Below are positions 13,101 through 24,720 of a stretch of DNA of 64,000 nt, in pieces. Within the stretch, counting starts at the first letter, position 1. Each line of letters begins with the position of its first letter. The DNA comes from Anisus vortex. Its lineage: Eukaryota; Mollusca; Gastropoda; Planorbidae. The translations under genes and the position numbers were made by a program. The notes under the pieces are model-generated. The model searched no databases and was not told the DNA's origin. It saw only the letters and a program-made list of their open reading frames with translations. The stretch spans positions 18,171,844-18,235,843 of the forward strand of contig OX421496.1 in assembly GCA_949126835.1 (NCBI GenBank). Reading direction: 5' to 3'.

Positions 13101-16100
13101 CAGTTATGTTCAGTGTGTCACACCCACCTCATGTTCAAGCTGCCTGTACTCTCCCTCAGTGTTCTCCCTAATTAAAACACAATCAACATCTTTATGGCGT
13201 ACAGGTATGCCTGGAATAGATTTGCACTTCACAATGCTAGCAAACAAGTCCAGCTTGGTCCTGTATGACCAGAAAAATGCAGAAATCTCTTTAAAATATA
13301 CCAATATAGTTTAGCTAAAAGAAATTAACATAAAAAATACTTTTTTTTAAATACTTTTTTTGTTAACTCCAGCTTCAATAAAGATGGCGATATTAAAAAC
13401 AAGTCTAACCTCAAAGCCAAGTTCATAGACTTAAATGTAGGATCATCAAACTTTGTTTCAATGTTACCTGTAATTAAAAAGTGTTACTGTCCAATTAAAT
13501 AAAACATATAGTAGTAGTCAATGTTTTCTCAATGTCAAGTTGTGATTGTTGCATGTTTGGTTGTCTTATGTTCCTGGTCTCTGCCTTTATAAATTTGATG
13601 TCTATATAATTTGCTTGTTGCCTGTGTTGTTAACTTGATGCCTGTATTGTTAACTAGATATGTTCATTGTAAAACTGTCATGGAAATTATTATAATAAGT
13701 AAAATTTGTATGAGCGCCTCAAAAAGTAAATACTTTAGATCAGGGGTCGGGAACCTATGGCTCGCGAGCCAGATGTGGCTCTATTGATGGTTGCATCTGG
13801 CTCGCAGACAAATGTTTGATTATAAAAAAAAAAGATTCTTTAGACTCCTTTGATCTTCATATTAATTGCATTGCAGCACCAGAAGTCACATTAATGGTAA
13901 GAAATACTCATTATTGATTAGCAACAGCATAACAATGTTATTAAAAAGTATTCAGAGACATAATTATTGTACTTTTAGTGTTGAAATTACACAAAATGCA
14001 CACATTTACTTGAATTTTTAGTTTTAAACATAATGTATGGCTCTCACAGAATTACTTTTCAAAATATGTGATGTCCATGACTCTCTCGGACAAAAGGTTC
14101 CCAGCCCCTGCTTTAGATAAATAATTTTTTTTATTTTTTAATTATCAATAAATAAAGAAAAAAGAAAATCTGATACTTTGTCCATGTAAGAATTGTACAA
14201 AATCATCAGCTTTATATTCAGCTATATTACACATATTCATTTCTTGTTTAAATTTAGATGTAATAGTCTAAAGTTTAAAAAAAAAAGGGTTACCTTTAAG
14301 TGCAACACCATTCCTTCTGACTGAAAGCAAAGCATTTTCCATATCTTTTGGGGTATTTTTAGATGCATCAATTTCAACTACTTCAAAGTCTATGGGTGCA
14401 CCAGCATATCTAAGTAGAAATATTTATGCATACTTTATGTGTCTCAACATTAACAATCATTCTAAAACTTAACACCAGAATAAACATAATCCTATTAATA
14501 AAAAACTTAAATAAATGACATGCCTCAGAAATTATATCCATTTATAACCAGAATGTATTTTACCTTGTGAAAATATTTTATTTAGTGATAGATGTTATAT
14601 ATACATTTTTTTAATGTTGATGCTAGCTGAAGAAAACATTTTCTCTGCATACACATACAAACACACATTAATGATCCAATCTTAGATTGGCGTGGAAAGA
14701 GTTAATATGTCTTTCAAAAATTCACATTTAGTTTTCATAAATTGAGGCTGAACAAAATGGTGATAGTTTTGAGAAAGTGAAATTGTAATTTACCTAAATA
14801 TTTCCTGCACATGTGAAAGAAGTTCTGGCCCAACACCATCACCAGTCATTAGAGTTACAGTGTGTCGACCTCCATACTTTGCTAAGGCATCTACAGCCTC
14901 TTCCTTGAATTCAAATAATATCTCTATTCATATAAAGATACAAATAAATTACATTGTTGATAAAAATATAATTAATTATTTGACCATAACAAAGTAGGCT
15001 AGAGTGACCAGTGTAGAGATTTTGACCAGTCTCAGCTAGAGGCACTTCTAATAGAGAATTGATCCATGTAATATCGCTATGGACCTATTAAACTGTGTTC
15101 GGCTGAAACAAACTGCCAGAAAATAGGAAAAAGCTGAAAGAAAATCTACAAGTTCAAAGATAGACAAGAAGTATCAGCCCCTATGAGCCCTACTTTAGAT
15201 TATAGAGTTGGCCTATTCACCACTATTGAGTCTAATAGAAGTCACAAAAATGGTAAGCTGCTGTCCTTCCTATTTACATCCTTCATGTCCCATAGCCTTT
15301 CGGACCATTGGAGTTATAAAGATGATATGAACACCATAACTTCTACCATAACTCTCCTTTATTTCTGTTCACTCTGTGAAGATGCTATTCTCCACCTCCT
15401 TCCTACTACCCCAACTTTGATCTGTGAAATTGTCTTAGCAACTTTCTGCTTCCACATACAAATCTCTGTCATCTGTTTATAATTGTTGTTTGTGATGCTT
15501 TTTATTTTATGTGTATTTAAATTGTGGACTCTTTCCTCGGTTCTAACGGGGTCTCCACAGTATTATGAAGAAGAAGAAATCCAGTCTGTACTTCCCTGCT
15601 ATGCCTAGGAGTGAGAGCATCAGCCTGATTTCAAACGGAGGACTATATTTGTGTTATTCCAAATCATCTAAAACTTCTTTATTAAAATGTAATCTGGACA
15701 ATCCTGGACATTGATTCCAGCTTGGAGTTTTCTTCCCAAACTTTTCCTCCAAGAAGGGGCTTGAAGCTGTCGCAGACTTTTAAAAAAAATATATCTTTGC
15801 AAATCTTTATGCTCACCCACATTCCTCTGTCTAATTATGATGATAATTGTTAACTTCTAGATTTTCCTAGAACCACCATTTAGTATTTAGACCTAAGCTA
15901 CAGTGTCACAAATACAAGAAATTAAAATATCTTACCTGTCCATGAAAAATATGTGGGGCCCAAATATATTTTCTGCTAGGTGCAAATTGGCTTGCAATTG
16001 ACTGAGTTGTTGCAATATTTTTTTCAGGCTCTGTCACCAAAATTTTCTAAAAATAAAATGTTACAAAAAATTGTGAAAACAATGAGACTGTTTGTCCCCA

Positions 16101-18362
16101 TACGGATCTTCATTGGTCAATTTGAAATCACGTGAGTTTTTGTCACTGACCTATTTAGACCTAGCCCTATATACTGTTTAATAATTTTTAACATCGGACA
16201 TGTGTCTTCGATAGCTCAGTGGTAAACGTAGCTGACTGCTATATGGGCGACCAGGGTTCGATTCTCCAGTTAGACTATAATTTTTTTTTTCGAAAAAAAA
16301 TTTTCAAACTTTTTAAAACAAAAGACATTGTAAATCTACAGGCAATTTAGATTTTGTTAAATAAAAATACTTGCCTATTTTTTTTTACCAGATGCCGATT
16401 AAAATATTTATTTGCTTTCCTAAAAGTATTCATTAAAAAAATAATAATTTAAATATAAGGTTTATAGGTTTCTTTTAAGTGTAGTTTATAATTTTTTATC
16501 TGCACCTTATACAGTCCTGTTTTTTTTTCACCCGGGCAACGCCTGGCAATGTAGCTTGTTACTAATATTAATAAACTTTTAACTTTAAATTTGAAATCTA
16601 ATTTACTTTATACATTTTTGATTTAAATGAAAATGTTACTTGTTACTCCATTCTGATCATTCAGTCCATGGACAAGTTTTAATGAGGCCTGACCTTTTGA
16701 ATAGGTCATGGTTAAATGTGTTCATGAATTTCTGGTTCATTTCAGCAACAAAAAAACATCATATAATCATGCTTTTGCGACACTTATGAGGCATCTGTTT
16801 TTATTGTACGCGATAACTAATACTCAAAGGTTAGTCGCGTTCAGTTAAATTTAGCTTATTTATAAAATAATATAAAATAAAAGAGTAGTGTTTCGTGGTT
16901 ATTAAAAAAAAAACTGTAGATATAAAAAAAACAACATTCTTTTGGGTAATACTTCGGTACTTCTGCCCCACGAAAAGTAGGGTTCTAAAAAATTCCAACT
17001 GAAAATTTTTTCGCGTGGAGCTATTGATAAGTGTCTTAGGAAGAGCGGCAGACTATTGAAAATGAAAAAAAAAAGTTTTTTTCAGAAAAAAATAATTCAT
17101 TTCAATTGTGTTTACCAAAGGCTTGTGACGTCACACAGCCATGAAACATGAGAATGAATCAAGTCTGCAGTGATTCCTAAGACACTCATCAATAGCTCCT
17201 AATACGAAAATTTTCAGTCGGAATGTCTTAGAACCGATACCGAAACGGGCAAAATAGCACAAAATGAATACAGAAATTAAATTATTCTTACCGTATTTCA
17301 TATGAAATAACACAAAAAGACACAAAATCCTATTGTTCTTTCTGCCTACTTGTTGAGAACACCTTGTCTCTTCACCATGTGCTATTCTAGACTACTTCCT
17401 GTCCCAAGATATGGCCACTTTGACTATCTACAGCCAAATAAAAAAACTACACAACTCTCCCTATCCTATTAACCTAACCGATACTAATCATTAACAAATA
17501 CTTAGAAAGCTTAGAAACTAACCGATACTGGCTAAAAAATCTGGTCCGAGAAGCGTGCAGTACATGCACCCTTGACATTATGCGATAAAAGAAGAAAAAA
17601 ATAAACAAACCAAAGGGACGTAACACATTTTCCAAAGGAAATAACTCATACATTAAATTTACAACACACAATTTCAAAGGGAGGTAATATTTTTAATAAA
17701 AAAATCTAAATTTTCAACATTTGAAATTTTTTTTTTTAATCACAGAAATGGAGCCGCTCAATAAAACCTAGATTTTCGTATTCAGGATAAAAAGATCTTA
17801 GAAAAATTCCGTGGGGCAGTTAAACCAAAGCTTAGCCTTCTTTTGCATCAAGCAATTAGTGTGGGATTATCATAAATCATTATCTGACGTTCACAATCCA
17901 TCGTTTTATTTCAGCAACATCTTTTGGAAATAAAATTTTATCATAATCCTACATCAGGCAGGTCCATTCACCATTGTCATTGTTAGTCAGACTCGTTAGT
18001 TATTAAGATTCTCAGTTCAGTTAGTCAAGTTAGTGATTATGATTAGACTTCTCTCATTAGACGGATTAGTCAATTTAGTGAGTTATTCTCACTTAGTTTA
18101 CTGTTTAGTGTCTTAGTAGTCTGAGTTTAGCTTTAGCTGTTTAGCTAAATTAAAATTTGCTTAATTTCTTAATTCTTAATTAAAAGCTAGTCTAGGCCTA
18201 TTGTTTTTTTTTTAAGGAAAGTTGATTATTGGTGTAGGCAGTATATTATAATAATAATAATAATTATGAACATATTTCACGTAGGCTAAAATTTACCGGC
18301 AATAATGACTTTGCCTTCTGATAAGAGACCTGACCAAATCGACACCTAAAAGTCGCTGCCAT
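10196..18362 (-). CDS. IDH3G: IDH3G, isocitrate dehydrogenase [NAD] regulatory gamma-type subunit, mitochondrial; 12 coding exons
   Basis: A regulatory subunit of the mitochondrial NAD-dependent isocitrate dehydrogenase, which oxidises isocitrate to 2-oxoglutarate in the TCA cycle. Exons: 18362..18297, 16046..15936, 14903..14794, 14409..14294, 13467..13410, 13260..13128, 12889..12756, 12621..12519, 12325..12179, 12053..11959, 10958..10898, 10288..10196. All have GT-AG borders and joining phases, giving 408 residues (human 393). Residues 1-22 are basic and hydroxylated with no acids, like a mitochondrial presequence. Family motifs include [14 protein letters not shown] (about 69-82), RENTEGEY (185-192), HKANIMKLGDG and NLYGNI (about 292). 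YGNI replaces the catalytic subunit's YGDI, and [10 protein letters not shown] and NKNIANPT match gamma rather than alpha or beta. Introns hold a hAT element, a Helitron-like element and a nested repeat. The first exon is the least certain part. Confidence 0.93.
13741..14110. mobile_element. 370-bp non-autonomous hAT element in an IDH3G intron
   Basis: The ends are inverted repeats: CAGGGGTCGGGAACC on the left, and a complement of CAGGGGCTGGGAACC on the right. They are flanked by a perfect 8-bp target duplication CTTTAGAT at 13733..13740 and 14111..14118. An 8-bp duplication and CAGGGG termini are hAT hallmarks. The interior repeats GGCTCNCNNGCC-type motifs and codes for nothing. It sits between exons 14409..14294 and 13467..13410 without touching splice sites. 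Confidence 0.92.
15460..15576 (+). mobile_element. 3' end of a LINE with AAG-type tail (family delta), copy 1
   Basis: The stretch ending GGGTCTCCACAGTATTATG followed by AAGAAGAAG closely matches the end of the copy at 57345..57546. Both carry TTGTGGACTCTTTCCTCGG about 30 bases before the tail. Here only the non-coding 3' end is clear; upstream sequence to about 15183 has no recognisable reverse transcriptase. Confidence 0.65.
16081..16558 (+). mobile_element. Helitron-like or SINE-like element with tRNA-like core, copy 1
   Basis: Matches the minus-strand copy at 62200..62733 over its whole length. Features in order: a start at AATGAGACTGTTTGTCCCC; a tRNA-like region (about 16206..16273) with an A-box (TAGCTCAGTGG) and a B box (GGGTTCGATTC), followed by a T-run usable as a Pol III stop; and a 3' end with the hairpin CCCGGGCAACGCCTGGC just before GTAGCTTG. 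A GC-rich hairpin close to the 3' end fits a Helitron, but the last four bases are CTTG rather than CTRR. It lies in IDH3G intron 1. Confidence 0.6.
16682..17960 (+). repeat. dispersed repeat zeta, copy 1, split by an 893-bp element
   Basis: The outer parts (16682..16944 and 17846..about 17960) match a continuous copy at 34271..34705. Shared blocks include CTGACCTTTTGAATAGGTC at the start and GACGTTCACAATCCATCG near the end. The family has no open frame; I cannot assign its class. Confidence 0.7.
16945..17837. mobile_element. 893-bp DNA transposon (non-autonomous) with 28-bp imperfect inverted ends
   Basis: Inserted in repeat zeta with an 8-bp duplication TTCTTTTG (16937..16944 and 17838..17845); the uninterrupted copy near 34.59 kb has that octamer once. 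The 28-bp ends align position by position and share CTGCCCCACG at their inner side. A second pair of inverted arms of about 60 bp lies inside (about 16985..17045 and 17172..17235), predicting a large hairpin. The 8-bp duplication suggests hAT or a P-like superfamily. No transposase is present. Confidence 0.8.
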
Positions 18363-18503
18363 GATAAATAGATGAAAATGACTTTTGAGATCCCCAAACA
18401 AAATAAACGATAGTTACTGACAGTTAAAAAATAATCTTTCATTATTTTTTCGTCTTTTTATTTTCTAATAGCTGTAAATTTTAATAACTCTACGTTACTC
18501 AGC

Positions 18504-18535
18504 AGCTGGTAACATCATCATCATCATCATCATCA
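18504..18535 (-). repeat. GAT-repeat tail of the RTE-like LINE A
   Basis: An (ATC)n run on the plus strand, which is a (GAT)n tail on the minus strand, directly after the 3' end of the LINE whose coding remnants begin at 18610. It marks the 3' terminus of that LINE. Confidence 0.6.
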
Positions 18536-19990
18536 ATCCCATGACCGTTGTGGTCGTTTGGGGGTGGGGGCGAATGTTCACCTCAGAAGTCAACTTTCTC
18601 CACTTTTACCTATCTTGAGTGGGTGTCAATAGTTGATAACTGCAGCCCTGTCCAATGCCGTAGGCCTACATTGTCGAACCAGCATCTCCGCTGACGGCCT
18701 CTCCGACGTCCACCTAGATCTTCTACCGTGCCCTGGAGGATTGTTTTTGACAGGCCATTGTGCCGCAACACATAACCGAACCATGTCAGTATGCGACGTT
18801 TGATTGTTGTCATGTTTTCTTGAGGGCCTGCAATTGAGGATATTCTGTCCCACACATACGCATTAGTCCTGTGTTATATGTGGGAGATTCGAAGTATTTT
18901 CTCATGCTTTTATTTTCGAAAGCTGCAACTTGTTTTCAGTTGATGATAGCAGCGTCCAGGTCTCACATCCACAAAGAACAATTGTGTCAATAGTTTGACA
19001 AGGGCTCTGTAAATTCTGAGCTTTGTTGGGAGACCAATGCTTTTACTAGTCCAGATTCTGTTTAGGCGATCCATTGCCGCCGTTGCCGTCCCAATCCTTG
19101 AATCCTTGCTCGAATTTCTGACTCACATCGTCTGTCTACGGATATGATTGTTCCTAGATATTTGAAATTATTTACTTCTCCCAGTTGTTGTTGGTTCAAT
19201 ATGATGTTTGCACTTCTGGCATCTGTGGAGTTGATCATTATTTTACTTTTTTTCTGAGCTGATTTCCTTTCCGTATGCCCCTGCTCGTTCTGCAAGCTTG
19301 TCTGTGAGCTCTTATAATTGTAGCTTTTTGTTGCTCCCAACAGGTCGATATCATCAGCAAATCTTAGATTGCATATGGGCAGTGGCGTACCGAGGGCTGG
19401 TGTCACCCGGTGCCGTAAACTTTGGGTGTCCCCCCCCCCCCCCCGCCCACGACTTTCACCATAGTTTTTGTCTCCTTAAAACAGGCCTACAGTTCAAGTA
19501 TGACAAAAACAATAATAATATTTATTTAATATTAGAAAGTAAAAGCATTAAATAACTGAAACAGCCATATGGTTTAAATCTAGTTATTTTTACATTAAAA
19601 GTACTTTATTTAAATTTTTCCTTTCCGCTCTTCAAAACTGCAAACTTGTCAATCACCTCATCAAAATCTATATCATTCACAGTATCCCTTTCAATCGATA
19701 GTATAGTCAGATCAGAAAGTCTTGATTGTTCCATGATGGAAAGTAAATAGCTTTTTATAAGCTTTAGTTTTGAAAGCTCCGTTCACATGAAGCCAGACAC
19801 ACATACTGTTAGAAATAATTGAAGGCCTAGCGAGAGTGTTGGAAGAAATTCTATGAAGTCCTACTTAGCTATGAATTTCAAAATATCTAATACTGACCAG
19901 TCCATGGCTTTTTTTAGGTCAATATCAGCTGCTTTTAGGTGTCGTCTAAGCCGTGGTCTTTCTTTTAAGAGGTCATCTTCGGATAGTGAA

Positions 19991-20219
19991 GCCGGCTGGT
20001 CCAGCGGTTAGTTCACCGGACTGTCAACCAAAAACCAACTGACACGTCGCGGGTTCTAGCCCGGCCATCGGCGGATCCCTGTCGCCCTGCAGGAGTTTTG
20101 GGCCTGTAAACATATTTGCGCCAGCAGGCAGCATTGTGTTTACAGAGCGCACTGAGCATGCTAAAATAGCATAGATAGAAGCGCTATAGGCCTATAAGTA
20201 ACCAATTTAATTTAATTTT
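19991..20219 (+). mobile_element. tRNA-derived SINE inside the hAT transposase
   Basis: The head reads like a tRNA: GCCGGCTGGTCCAGCGGTTAG (A-box region), then CGGGTTCTAGCCCGGCC (B-box arm) about 50 bases later. An unrelated body follows, and the 3' end is an AT-rich TTTAA-type run. It interrupts the transposase frame between SVPKLTSSYN and DLLKERPRLRRHL. Exact end and duplication were not resolved. Confidence 0.65.
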
Positions 20220-20539
20220 AATTTAGCTTATTGTAGGAAGAGGTTAATTTGGGAACGGACACCAATAACTCTTCTTCACTTGCTGACAGTAGAATCTTGG
20301 GCTGAACAGCCTCAAATATATCTGCAACTTCCTTAAACGCTGTTGATCTCATCTGGAGTTCAGAATGAAAGCGATCAATTAACTCTAGCATCTCCCTACT
20401 GCTTTCTTCTCGCATAGAAATTCCAGCATATCTTTTTTTTCCCCTGCCATTCTCTTTTTTAATATTAATATTCTCTCTAACGAAATCCCATGTTGGTCTG
20501 ATTTTATAAGTGCTTGTTTAATAGCATGCTCCACTAATT

Positions 20540-23166
20540 GAAATAGAATCTAAAAATAACATAGAGTCAGTCTTTTGTAAAATAAGTAGACCTAATTCTA
20601 AACCACTAATTGTAGGCAGTGTTTATAGACCACCAAACTCAACATCAGAGTACATGACTGATCTATGTAATCAGATGACAAGTATTGAAGCTAAATATAA
20701 AAATGCTATAATTTGGATAATGGGAGACTTCAACCTCCCTGATATAAATTGGAATAGCTACTCTATAGAAAAACACCAAAACATAAAAGAAATAAATGAA
20801 ATGTTTATCAATACCATCCAAAATCTAAACTTAAATCAAATTAATAAAAAACCAACAAGAAACCATAATATACTAGATTTATTCTTAACTAACAGACCAG
20901 GACTAGTAGTAGATTATGAAATAATTCCTGGACTTTCAGATCATGATATTGTCAGAGTAAATAACAAAATAAAAACCCAAATAAACAAGAAACCTAAAAG
21001 AATAATTTACCTCTGGAATAAATGTAACACAACAGAACTACATCAAGCAGCAATAAAATTCCAAACCAATTTTCTTACTAAATACAATATAAATAGTCCA
21101 GTTGAAGATATTTGGCATTTCATAAAAACCAACTTAAAAGCAATAATGGCTGATTCTGTGCCAACAAAACAAACATCAAATAAAATTAACAAATGTTGGT
21201 TTAACACTAAACTAAAGAAACTGTGTAAACAAAAAGAAAATCTATTCAAAAAGTTTAAGGCAACTAATTCAATAAGACTACATAAAAAATACCTAAAAAT
21301 TAAACATTTAACTCAGAAACTAAGCAGACAGCTGCAAAATGAATATGTAAACAATGTAATTTCTAAAGATAATAATAAAAACTTATGGTCCTACATTAAA
21401 TCAAGAAAAATGGACACTACAGGCATAGCTCCACTAAAAGGCCAAAACAATGAAACTTATAATGATAATGAAACCAAAGCTAATATCCTTAACACATACT
21501 TTGCATCATCTTTTTCAAATCCAGGTGACAAAGAAATCTTCATAAATTTAAACAAACTAGAAGAGATAGGACATATAAATGTAGATGAAAAAGGCATTAA
21601 ACAACTCCTAACCAACTTAAAAGCAAACAAAGCTTCTGGTCCAGATGAAATACCAGCAAGACTGCTTAAAGAACTAACCAATGAAATATCTCCAATCTTT
21701 AAAATCCTTTTTCAGGCCTCTCTAAACCAGGGCAAAGTGCCCAGAGATTGGAAATTAGCTAATGTAACCCCCCTTTTCAAAAAAGGAGATAAATCTGACC
21801 CCGGTAATTATAGACCTGTTTCTCTAACCAGCATAACATGTAAATTACTTGAACATATTATATATAGTAGTATAGTAAATCATCTAGGCAAACTTAATGC
21901 ACTGTGCCCACACCAACATATGGCTTTAGGAAAAATAGATCATGTGAGACTCAATTAATAGGCCTAATAGATGACTTGTCAAAGGGATTAGATAATAACA
22001 ACCAAATTGATGCTATATTACTAGATTTTTCAAAAGCATTTGATAAAGTTCATCATTCTAGTCTACTAAAAAAACTTAAATATTTTGGCATATCTGGTCC
22101 CTTACATCAGTGGATTCAGGACTTTCTTATAGGCAGAGAACAAACAGTGATAATAAATGGCTCTAAGTCATCACCAATAACTGTAAACTCTGGAGTTCCA
22201 CAAGGAACTGTTCTAGGACCCCTACTATTTCTAATTTATATTAATGATCTGCCAAATTGCATCAACACAGGAACAAAAGTAAGATTATTTGCCGATGATT
22301 GCATAATTTATAGAATAATAAAGACAGGAAAAGATAGTGAACTCCTACAAAAAGACCTAGATGAACTACAAAAATGGGAATCAAACTGGAGTATGTCTTT
22401 TCACCCAGAAAAATGCCAACTAATAAGGGTATCCAAGAAAAAGAAACAAATAATAGCAAACTACTTCATTCATGGTAAAGAACTAACTCAAACTAACAAT
22501 GCTAAGTATCTAGGAGTAATAATAAATGATAAGTTATCTTGGAACCCTCATATTGATGAAGTAATAAAAAAATCAAACAAAACTTTAGGATTCATAAAAA
22601 GGAACTTTTACAAATGTAATAAGAACATAAAACTAAAATGCTATCTTACATTAGTTAGGCCTATACTAGAATATGCAGCATCTGTATGGGACCCATCAAC
22701 TAAAGAAAACATTAAAAAATTAGAACAAATTCAAAAAAGAGCTGCAAGGTTCATAACCAGCGAATATTCCCAATTAACAAGAGTAACACCATTAGTCAAA
22801 TCATTAAACCTAGAAACACTAGAAGACAGAAGGGCAAAGAGTAAAGTAGTAATAATACATAAGGCATTAAACTCTAATTTAGAAATACAACACAATAACA
22901 ATCTGTTGCAAATCTCAGATAAACATAAAGATAGAAACACTTTCCTTGTCCCTTATGCGAGAACAAATGCATATAAGTACTCTTTCTTCCCGAGTGGCAT
23001 TCGGGCATGGAATGGGTTGCCTGAACAAACCAGGAAAACCAGTAACTTAACATCATTTAAAACATTAATAAAAATGCAAGACTAGACTCGGACCATGGAT
23101 GAGCGTAGGACGCAATAATCTTCTTTATAGAAGGAGCGTCTGTAATGTATAAGATAAGATAAGATA
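20540..23166 (+). mobile_element. CR1-like LINE family alpha, longest copy (2.6 kb), inserted in the hAT element
   Basis: The only copy in the window with most of the coding region. It starts inside the apurinic-type endonuclease (GSVYRPPNS, then MGDFNLPDINW and SDHDIV), runs into the reverse transcriptase ([37 protein letters not shown]) and ends in a (TAAGA)n tail. It is flanked by a 7-bp duplication TAATTGA. A single frameshift near 21.9 kb separates two long frames (20654..21958 and 21904..23085); otherwise the copy is clean, so insertion was fairly recent. The 5' end is truncated. Confidence 0.9.
20654..23085 (+). pseudogene. LINE endonuclease/reverse transcriptase ORF2, broken by one frameshift
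   Basis: The first frame (20654..21958, 434 codons) covers the C-terminal half of the endonuclease, the linker and the first reverse-transcriptase blocks ([36 protein letters not shown]). The second (21904..23085) carries the active-site block FADDC, the thumb and the C-terminal tail ending in [12 protein letters not shown]. They overlap by about 50 bases in different phases at 21904..21958, where the sequence should read FGFRKNRSCETQ. One or two missing or extra bases near 21.92 kb explain this; a sequencing error cannot be excluded. Confidence 0.85.
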
Positions 23167-23511
23167 ATTGACTCCGCTTTTCGTGCACAAAACAATCTTA
23201 AGGCGTCTACTTGGTCATCACGTTATCAAAAGTTAAGTCTTTTGTCTGCAGGTACTGCTGTGTAAGATTAACTTCTTCAAGTAGGCCTATATCAGCCCAA
23301 AGGTTGAAGTACCAGATAAACGTGAAATCACAGACATCATGTAAAAGTCCTTGTGCTGTACTTCTTGTGTCGACATTTTCACGAGGATCACATAAAGCTT
23401 CAATTGCCGTAATATATTTATCAAACTTATTTTTCACTGGTTTAACAGCAGCATGGTGAGCGCTCCAATGTGTTGTAGATAACCTTTTCAACGACACCCC
23501 AGTGTGTTCAA

Positions 23512-23592
23512 TTAACCCTTACAGTCCCGGGCGCGTATAAAGCGTAACTGAATGCAGCATAGATAGAAGTAGGTCGGTACGGGAAGGGTTAA
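23512..23592 (+). mobile_element. 81-bp TTAA-flanked miniature element, copy 1
   Basis: Begins TTAACCCTTACAGTCCCGG and ends CGGTACGGGAAGGGTTAA, so TTAACCCTT is inverted at both ends and TTAA borders both sides. Two further copies of exactly 81 bp lie at 28327..28407 and 29462..29542. TTAA target sites and CCCTT termini point to the piggyBac superfamily. This copy interrupts the hAT transposase frame. Confidence 0.8.
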
Positions 23593-24720
23593 AACATCCC
23601 ATCGATGAGTGGAAGCAGCAAAGAAGGAAAACATTCTATCAAGGGTACCAAAAAGTGTTAGATGTATACATGAAGCATTTTCGGCAAAAGAGTGTTGACC
23701 ACACAAGTTAAAGGAATGGCCCACACATCCATTAAAAATAGCTTTCTTGTTCTTTTTTTTCAAAATGGCTTGAGCACCTTCATGGATTCCAGACACTGTG
23801 GCAACATCGTCGTAACCTACGGTACTTTCCTACTGTGGATTTTCACTTATCTGATCACTTCAGACATTTGGTCAGTGTGTGATATATCAGGTGTGCTGTC
23901 AAACATAATTCCAAAATACATTGCGGCCTTTATATCCATAACAAGATTTTTCTTTGCAAGGTTGGCCAGTACATTTATAAATTCATTTGGAATTTTTTGG
24001 TGAAAGATAAAATACAGATGCTTTCCCTGTACATTTTAGTCTCATTAGGTGCTCTTTCAGCACTGGTTCATATTTGGAAAGCATCTCAACCATTTCAAGA
24101 AAGTTTCATAAATTCAACGAGGATTCATCTTCGTTATGGCTACGAAATGGCAGATTTTGCCTCATTCAAATAAGCACCAAACTGGTGATGACCCACCGTG
24201 CTGATAGTCATTTTCATTTATTTGATTGTGTTCTGCCATCCGTTCTGTTATCGGACTAGACCAGCAGTGCGTGCTCTGTAAAATTATCATTTTTTTAAAT
24301 ATAGTTTTTTTTTTCATTCGGGTGTCACCCCTGAGAGGGTGTCACCCGGTGCGGTCCGCACCTCCCGCACCCCCCTCGGTACGCCACTGCATATGGGTCT
24401 TCCCCCAATGGAGATGGATGGATGGTAACCATCGAGTGCTCCTTGCATGATTTTTTCTAGGAAGATATTGAATAGAAATGTCGACAGGGTGCAGCCTTGT
24501 CGGACTCCAATGGACATCTTAAAGAAGTCCCCAATACACCCATTTAGTAGTTGAACTGCACTGCTTGATTGATTGTAGAGTGCTTCTATTGCCTGTATCA
24601 GTCCTTCTTCAATGTTATAGCTTCTCATCACCTGCCATAGTCCATCGTGCCATACACGATCAAATACTTTCTTGTTTGCCAAGTGCTTGGACAAGCTTCT
24701 GCCGTTCATCACAGATATTA

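Larger units (their letters stand above)
19600..24200 (-). pseudogene. degraded hAT transposase (ZMYM1/DUF4371-like), in pieces
   Basis: Minus-strand fragments read in order through several stops. They include KAAMYFGIMFDSTPDISHTD (about 23960..23860), GIHEGAQAILKKKNKKAIF and HRWDVL (23796..23600), LKRLSTTHWSAHHAAVKPV (23497..23400), an acidic-basic segment MRSTAFKEVADIFEAVQPK (20415..20220), and a C-terminal dimerisation-like end with ILSIERDTVNDIDFDEVI (19720..19610). The DSTPD..HTDQ and TTHWSA..AV motifs are typical of the ZMYM1-like hAT lineage. A SINE and a LINE interrupt the frame and stops are present, so no functional transposase remains. Confidence 0.8.
19380..24389 (-). mobile_element. 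5.0-kb hAT transposon (ZMYM1-like transposase family) inserted in LINE A
   Basis: Termini are CAGTGGCGTACCGAGGG at 19380..19396 and its exact complement at 24373..24389, flanked by a perfect 8-bp duplication CATATGGG (19372..19379 and 24390..24397). The interior encodes a degraded transposase on the minus strand. It was later hit by a SINE (19991..20219), a CR1-like LINE (20540..23166) and an 81-bp TTAA element (23512..23592). A C/G run near 19430 and a high-GC right end are subterminal. Confidence 0.92.

Noticed and set aside
18610..18855. Independent small basic protein
   Set aside because: It is the C-terminal end of the LINE A reverse-transcriptase polyprotein, followed directly by its GAT-repeat tail.
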